From an uncultured Lachnospiraceae bacterium (lineage in GTDB: Bacteria; Bacillota; Clostridia; Lachnospirales; Lachnospiraceae): a stretch of DNA of 10,207 nt. The stretch lies in contig CAJUSQ010000104.1 in assembly GCA_910588885.1 (NCBI GenBank), positions 1 through 10,207 on the forward strand, written 5' to 3'. The notes beneath the pieces were generated by a model. The model was given only the letters and a program-made list of their open reading frames with translations, searched no databases and was not told the origin of the DNA. Positions 7,055 to 10,207 of the stretch are shown piece after piece. Each line of letters starts with the position of its first letter. The first letter of the stretch is position 1. A program made the position numbers and the translations under genes.

Positions 7055-7060
7055 GGAGGA
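7055..7060 (+). promoter_or_regulatory. Ribosome binding site of the Crp-family gene
   Basis: GGAGGA ends 6 nt before GTG 7067 but directly abuts ATG 7061, which it could not serve efficiently. It therefore favours GTG 7067 as the start over ATG 7061 or GTG 7037. Confidence 0.65.
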
Positions 7061-7066
7061 ATGTCA

Positions 7067-7765
7067 GTGAGAAAGTTGGAACCAATTGATTCGGAAGAAA
7101 TCTGTTTGGAAAATATTTATAAAGAAGCGTTTCCCTTTTGGGGGAAAATACCGGATGGGGACAGGGACGAGATCTGCCGGAATTCGGAGCGGCTTACATA
7201 TCCGAAGGGGAAGACGATTCACGATGGCAGCGAATGTTCCGGTGTCATCCTGGTCCGCTCGGGAAGCCTCCGGCTCTATATGATGTCGGAAGAGGGAAAG
7301 GATATTACGCTTTACCGCCTGCACAAAGGCGATTTGTGTGTGCTGTCCGCCTGCTGCGTACTGGATGCGATTACCTTTGATGTGTTTGTGGATGCGGAAG
7401 AGGAAAGCGAGTGCTGCGTAATCAGCGGGACCGCTTTTGCAGCGGTTTCGGAACGGAACCAGGATATCCGGATCTTTGCGCTGGAAACGGCGGTCAGCCG
7501 TTTTTCGGATGTGATGTGGGTTATGCAGCAGATTTTGTTTATGAGCATGGACAAACGGCTGGCCATATTCCTTTCGGATGAATCGGCGCGGACCGGAAAG
7601 GATACCATTGAATTGACACACGGGCAGATTGCCAAATACATGGGCTCTGCCCGTGAGGTCGTATCCAGGATGCTGAAATATTTTGCTGCAGAAGGAATCG
7701 TGGAGGTTTCCAGAGGGGGAGTTACGATTCTTGATAAGAAGCGTCTTCGTAAATTAACGCTTTAA
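7067..7765 (+). CDS. Crp/Fnr-family transcriptional regulator, Cys-rich
   Basis: A 232-residue protein from GTG 7067; an upstream GTG at 7037 would add 10 residues but lacks a spaced ribosome binding site. Residues about 20-125 form the cyclic-nucleotide-binding-like beta barrel (GVILVRSGSLRLY, then ITLYRLHKGDLCVLSACCVL). A dimerisation helix follows, then a C-terminal winged helix-turn-helix with the recognition region LTHGQIAKYMGSAREVVSRM (183-202). There is no N-terminal Fnr-type cysteine cluster, but several Cys line the effector domain (C91, C96, C97, C116, C117). A thiol-, redox- or metal-linked signal is possible, though untested. It has its own promoter and repeat-bearing leader. It converges on ferredoxin/NapH-like genes and overlaps the latter by 12 bp, which suggests an anaerobic redox function. 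A role in controlling the upstream sugar operon is conceivable but unsupported. Confidence 0.9.
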   Translation: MRKLEPIDSEEICLENIYKEAFPFWGKIPDGDRDEICRNSERLTYPKGKTIHDGSECSGVILVRSGSLRLYMMSEEGKDITLYRLHKGDLCVLSACCVLDAITFDVFVDAEEESECCVISGTAFAAVSERNQDIRIFALETAVSRFSDVMWVMQQILFMSMDKRLAIFLSDESARTGKDTIELTHGQIAKYMGSAREVVSRMLKYFAAEGIVEVSRGGVTILDKKRLRKLTL

Positions 7766-8335
7766 CCGTTTTGCCTTGCAGATCAGCTGGGTCATGGTTC
7801 CCATGGGGCAGTAGACGCACCAGGAACGGGGCTTGAATAAAATCATGGTAAGGAATCCCAGGACGGTGGAGGTAAGCATGACACTGTAGAAGCCAAAGGC
7901 GAACTGGGCAACGCCGTCGGAAAACAAGGTGCCGTGATAGGCCCAGTGCCACGGGAGCTTGAAAGACCAAAGCAAGGTTACCGCCGTACCAAGCTCCCTG
8001 GTTCCTGCAAAGACCAGCCAGGTATTCCAGAGCATAAGGAAGAACATTACAAAGAAGAAAATTAAAAATCCGTATCGGAAATAGACGGATTTCATCCATT
8101 TCGGAATATCTTTTTTCCGGGACAGGCCGAAGCTGCCGCCCACAAGGGAAAATAGCTGCCCTCTGCCGCAGTATTTGTTGCAGTAGGCTTTGTTGCCTTT
8201 CAGAATCGCAATGAACAGTGGAATAAAAAAGCAGAAAAGCCCCAGCCATGCAAACAGGATATTGAAAAATCCCAGGATCAGATAAGTAAGTGATACAATC
8301 CAAAGAAAATCATACCAGTTCTTTTTTCGTTTCAT
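7754..8335 (-). CDS. Membrane protein with NapH/YccM-like iron-sulfur cysteine motifs
   Basis: A 193-residue integral membrane protein with about four hydrophobic segments (roughly residues 10-30, 31-46, 87-110 and 142-167). Two conserved cysteine motifs follow membrane segments: YCNKYCGRGQLFSLVGG (C52, C56) and CVYCPMGTMTQLIC (C173, C176, C186). This is the CxxxCGRGQ / CxxCPMGT pattern of NapH/YccM-type proteins, which pass electrons at the cytoplasmic face. ATG 8335 overlaps the ferredoxin stop (ATGA), has GGAGG 10 nt upstream, and puts the first transmembrane helix at the N-terminus. A longer upstream frame exists but would run antisense-like through the ferredoxin gene and add a His-rich tail. 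The 3' end overlaps the convergent Crp-family gene by 12 bp. It is likely an electron-transfer partner of the ferredoxin; the electron donor and acceptor are unknown. Confidence 0.87.
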   Translation of the reverse strand: MKRKKNWYDFLWIVSLTYLILGFFNILFAWLGLFCFFIPLFIAILKGNKAYCNKYCGRGQLFSLVGGSFGLSRKKDIPKWMKSVYFRYGFLIFFFVMFFLMLWNTWLVFAGTRELGTAVTLLWSFKLPWHWAYHGTLFSDGVAQFAFGFYSVMLTSTVLGFLTMILFKPRSWCVYCPMGTMTQLICKAKRLKR

Positions 8336-8529
8336 TGCTCCGCCACCTCCAATGTGATGATGCTTGCGGGGCATTCTTGTGCGCATTTTCCGCACCCCAC
8401 ACATAAATTTTCGTCAATGTTGGCATAGATCCCATCCGGAGCGGATATCGCATTTCTCGGACAGACCTTTATGCAGCATCCGCAGGCAACGCATTCCCGG
8501 ATACTGACAACCGCTTTTCTTTTGGCCAT
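8332..8529 (-). CDS. 2[4Fe-4S] ferredoxin-type protein
   Basis: A 65-residue protein with two classic cluster motifs: CVACGCCIKVCP (C13, C16, C19, C23) and CVGCGKCAQECP (C43, C46, C49, C53). There is one extra cysteine (C18) in the first motif. Its size and spacing match clostridial bacterial-type ferredoxins, which are small cytoplasmic one-electron carriers. AAAAGGAG lies 7 nt before the ATG on the minus strand. Its TGA overlaps the start of the NapH-like membrane protein by 4 bp, so the two are translationally coupled and probably form one electron-transfer unit. No strong promoter could be fixed upstream. Confidence 0.93.
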   Translation of the reverse strand: MAKRKAVVSIRECVACGCCIKVCPRNAISAPDGIYANIDENLCVGCGKCAQECPASIITLEVAEQ

Positions 8530-8603
8530 GGAAAATCTCCTTTTGGTTTTTTATTCAGTATACATGGAAAAAATTTATTCTGCTGTGATGAAGGGTTCAT
8601 TGT

Positions 8604-8649
8604 AAAATAAGATGCGACAAGGGAAATATACTCTAAAGCATCTTATTTT
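8604..8649 (+). repeat. Perfect 12-bp inverted repeat with 22-nt loop
   Basis: AAAATAAGATGC (8604-8615) is exactly complementary to GCATCTTATTTT (8638-8649). The right arm continues into a short T run (8646-8650). The 8-nt AAAATAAG recurs at 8656-8663, so CTTATTTT (8642-8649) can pair either upstream or downstream. It could be a weak terminator, a leader RNA element or the end of a mobile element. Confidence 0.8.
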
Positions 8650-8663
8650 TAACAGAAAATAAG

Positions 8664-8710
8664 AGAGTGCTACAAGAGAATTAAAAAACTCTTGTGGGCA
8701 CTCTTTTTTT
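8664..8710 (+). terminator. Rho-independent terminator (plus strand)
   Basis: AGAGTGC and ACAAGAG (8664-8670, 8672-8678) pair with CTCTTGT and GCACTCT (8689-8695, 8698-8704) around a 10-nt A-rich loop, with a small internal bulge. A run of seven T (8704-8710) follows. No annotated plus-strand gene lies directly upstream; it sits 33 nt before the start of the helix-turn-helix gene. It could therefore act as an attenuator for that gene or insulate the element from chromosomal readthrough. Confidence 0.8.
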
Positions 8711-8743
8711 ATTTCACCAAAACTAGAAAGGAGATAAAAGGGC

Positions 8744-8926
8744 ATGAGGAAAGGAAATAGACGGCTGAACTTCACGGACCGCCAGACCATTGAGAGGATG
8801 CACGCAGCAGGGGTAAAGGTTTCTGCTATTGCGGATGAAGTGGGAGTGCATAGGGCAACTATCTACAATGAATTGAAACGTGGTGGGGAGCCTTACCGGG
8901 CAGAGGTAGCACAGAAAGCATTATAG
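8744..8926 (+). CDS. Small stand-alone IS30-type helix-turn-helix protein
   Basis: A 60-residue protein consisting almost only of a helix-turn-helix: LNFTDRQTIERMHAAGVKVS, IADEVGVHRATIYNELKRGG and YRAEVAQKAL. This matches the N-terminal DNA-binding domain of IS30-family transposases (the IA..LG.s.sTI.rELkRg pattern). No catalytic DDE domain follows, so it is not a functional transposase; TAG comes right after the domain. GAAAGGAG lies 10 nt before the ATG, so translation appears intact. Similar short proteins are common among clostridial phage and conjugative-element genes, where they probably act as DNA-binding regulators. Alternatively it is a truncated transposase. The stop is followed 34 nt later by the radical SAM gene. 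Confidence 0.8.
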   Translation: MRKGNRRLNFTDRQTIERMHAAGVKVSAIADEVGVHRATIYNELKRGGEPYRAEVAQKAL

Positions 8927-8960
8927 GCCAGGTGGCAGCAGGGCAGAAAGTGAAAACAAT

Positions 8961-9902
8961 ATGAAAATAGGGCTAATTGCCGTTGATGGGCATAATTACC
9001 CAAACATTCCGCTTATGAAATTGGCTGCCTGGCATAAGCAGAACGGGGACATGGTGGAATGGTACGAACCTTTGTTTTCTGGACACATGGACCGGGTATA
9101 TATGAGCAAAGTATTTTCATTTACGCCGGATTACCAATATTGTATTGATGCGGACCAGGTGATAAAAGGTGGAAGCGGATATTGCATAGAAACAGTAGAC
9201 GGAATAGAAGTTTACCGAAAAGAAAAGGATGCCGGATTGCCGTATGAGATAGAACATACTTACCCGGATTATGGACTATACCCGGAACTTTGCAAAAATA
9301 CCGCATATGGATTCCTTACACGGGGATGCCCTAGAGGTTGTAATTTTTGCCATGTGGCGGCGAAAGAGGGAAAGTGTTCTGTAAAAGTGGCGGATTTGTC
9401 AGAGTTTTGGAAAGGACAGAAAAATATTGTCTTATGTGACCCTAATGTAATAGCGTGTAGGGACTGGAAAAATTTATTATGGCAGCTTATTGATAGTGGG
9501 GCAACGGTAAACATAAACCAGGGGATTGATGCCAGGATGTTGACGGATGAAAAAATGGAACTGTTACGGAAAATAAAGGTTGATAGTGTTCATTTTGCCT
9601 GGGACCGTTACGAGGATAAAGAAATCATTGTTCCAAAACTAAAGGCATTTAAGGAAATTACCGGGTGGGATAAAAGGAAAATGAGTGTGTATGTGCTGAC
9701 AAATTTTAACACCACAATAGAGCAGGATTTGGAACGCATATACACATTAAGAGACCTGGGATATAACCCCTATGTAATGATTTACAACAAGGAAGCTACA
9801 AAGGGAAATGATACGGTAAGGCTTATTCAACGGTGGGTAAACAATAGGAAAATCTTTAATTCCATAAAATGGTTTAGTGAGTATGACTATAAGAGAGGAT
9901 GA
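8961..9902 (+). CDS. Radical SAM protein, phage/mobile-element type
   Basis: A 313-residue protein. The N-terminus (MKIGLIAVDGHNYPNIPLMK) looks like a cobalamin-binding-like Rossmann segment. The radical SAM signature follows in TRGCPRGCNFCHVA, with C123, C127 and C130 (CxxxCxxC) as ligands of the [4Fe-4S] cluster that cleaves S-adenosylmethionine. Later parts (VLCDPNVIACRDW, NINQGIDARMLTDEKMELL, VHFAWDRYED) fit the partial TIM barrel of the MiaB/B12-type subgroup. The substrate is unknown. Codon use is AT-richer than in the sugar operon. The Shine-Dalgarno sequence before ATG 8961 is weak. Between a small helix-turn-helix gene and a small phage-like gene, it is probably prophage or element cargo; related radical SAM proteins occur, as I recall, in clostridial phage genomes. 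Confidence 0.88.
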   Translation: MKIGLIAVDGHNYPNIPLMKLAAWHKQNGDMVEWYEPLFSGHMDRVYMSKVFSFTPDYQYCIDADQVIKGGSGYCIETVDGIEVYRKEKDAGLPYEIEHTYPDYGLYPELCKNTAYGFLTRGCPRGCNFCHVAAKEGKCSVKVADLSEFWKGQKNIVLCDPNVIACRDWKNLLWQLIDSGATVNINQGIDARMLTDEKMELLRKIKVDSVHFAWDRYEDKEIIVPKLKAFKEITGWDKRKMSVYVLTNFNTTIEQDLERIYTLRDLGYNPYVMIYNKEATKGNDTVRLIQRWVNNRKIFNSIKWFSEYDYKRG

Positions 9903-9915
9903 AAAGGAACTTAAC

Positions 9916-10207
9916 ATGGATAAGAATATGGATTGGATTTATGCCCCGGCAGTTGGGGACCCGGAAGTGGAAAAGTGCATAGAAAGGATAGAAGATGCAT
10001 TGGGCTTTAAGCTGTTTACCTGGCAAAAGCATTATCTGATTTACGGGAGGTTTAGGAGATATGGACAGACAACGGCCCAGGTGTTAAGGGATTTGATTGT
10101 ACCAGGGGAGCCGTTGGACTATACGAAAAGGCCGCCTTGCAATGCAGAACGCATTTACCGGGAGGAATTAAAAGAGATAAAGAAAAAACTGGATGCCGCC
10201 GGAATCA
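9916..10207 (+). CDS. Hypothetical phage-like protein, 5' part
   Basis: The frame is open from ATG 9916 to the window's edge, giving 97 residues. It begins MDKNMDWIYAPAVGDPEVEK and continues with a coiled-coil-prone acidic segment, FKLFTWQKHYLIYGRFRRYG, QTTAQVLRDL, and a charged helix near the visible end. GRFRRYGQTTA resembles a Walker A loop with the key Lys replaced by Gln, suggesting a degenerate P-loop or an unrelated look-alike. AAAGGA lies 7 nt before ATG 9916; an in-frame ATG at 9883 would overlap the radical SAM gene but has a poor ribosome binding site. It is 13 nt downstream of the radical SAM stop, so it is likely co-transcribed. Function unknown. Confidence 0.65.
   Translation, partial: MDKNMDWIYAPAVGDPEVEKCIERIEDALGFKLFTWQKHYLIYGRFRRYGQTTAQVLRDLIVPGEPLDYTKRPPCNAERIYREELKEIKKKLDAAGI

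Larger units (their letters stand above)
8530..8743. other. Divergent intergenic region and compositional boundary
   Basis: This 214-nt gene-free stretch separates the minus-strand ferredoxin gene from the plus-strand helix-turn-helix gene. It is AT-rich and contains the perfect inverted repeat and the terminator listed separately. To its left the codons are GC-rich; to its right the genes are AT-richer and phage-like. It probably contains or borders the insertion boundary of a mobile element. No tRNA gene or direct repeat marking an attachment site is visible. Confidence 0.6.

Noticed and set aside
8557..8562. Minus-strand TATACT as a -10 box for the ferredoxin operon
   Set aside because: No acceptable -35 at 16-18 nt and no extended -10, so it is too weak to call.
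8744..8926. IS30 insertion sequence
   Set aside because: Only the helix-turn-helix domain is present. There is no DDE catalytic region and no terminal inverted repeats bracketing a transposase-length gene.
1..10207. CRISPR array, tRNA, rRNA or replication origin
   Set aside because: No regularly spaced repeat-spacer array, tRNA-like cloverleaf, rRNA sequence or iteron/DnaA-box cluster was seen on either strand.

Overview
The window looks like the chromosome of an anaerobic gut-type Firmicute, most likely a Lachnospiraceae or related Clostridia member. The reasons are strong AGGAGG-type ribosome binding sites, ATG/GTG/TTG starts, tightly packed sugar-catabolism genes of clostridial character, a Crp-family regulator beside a ferredoxin plus NapH-like membrane iron-sulfur protein, and phage-like genes at the right edge. 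The left 8.5 kb is moderately GC-rich with many CCGG-type codons. The last 1.5 kb is visibly more AT-rich and reads as a different genetic layer.

Region 1 (1-6919, plus strand) is a probable sugar-catabolic operon. It holds the C-terminal end of a NagA-like amidohydrolase, a NagB-superfamily protein (4-bp ATGA overlap), a Gfo/Idh/MocA oxidoreductase (TTG start, reached through a perfect 39-bp tandem duplication that doubles the ribosome binding site), a GH31 glycosidase, a FucI-like sugar isomerase (COG2407 type) and a uroporphyrinogen-decarboxylase-family protein. The GH31 enzyme carries every residue I recall as diagnostic of sulfoquinovosidase (YihQ), all at the same offset of +11 from the E. 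coli numbering. The cluster is therefore best read as handling a sulfoquinovoside, the plant sulfolipid head group. Sulfoquinovose is a 6-sulfonate analogue of glucose 6-phosphate, and the NagB-like protein has lost the residues that bind the 6-phosphate in true NagB while keeping the catalytic ones. The operon may thus repurpose phosphosugar enzymes for a different C6 group. No transaldolase, sulfofructose kinase/aldolase, desulfonating oxygenase or transporter lies within the window, so the downstream route is not visible.

Region 2 (6920-8529) is a regulatory and redox module. A consensus-like promoter (TTGAAA, 17 nt, TATAAT) and a leader with four regularly spaced GA(T/A)CCGGG motifs precede a Cys-rich Crp/Fnr-family regulator. 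It converges on, and overlaps by 12 bp, a minus-strand pair encoding a 2[4Fe-4S] ferredoxin and a membrane protein with NapH/YccM-like cysteine motifs.

Region 3 (8530-8743) has no gene but holds a 12-bp perfect inverted repeat followed by an intrinsic terminator. Region 4 (8744-10207, plus strand) contains a 60-residue stand-alone IS30-type helix-turn-helix protein, a radical SAM protein and the start of a small phage-like protein. It is probably the left edge of a prophage or other integrated element.
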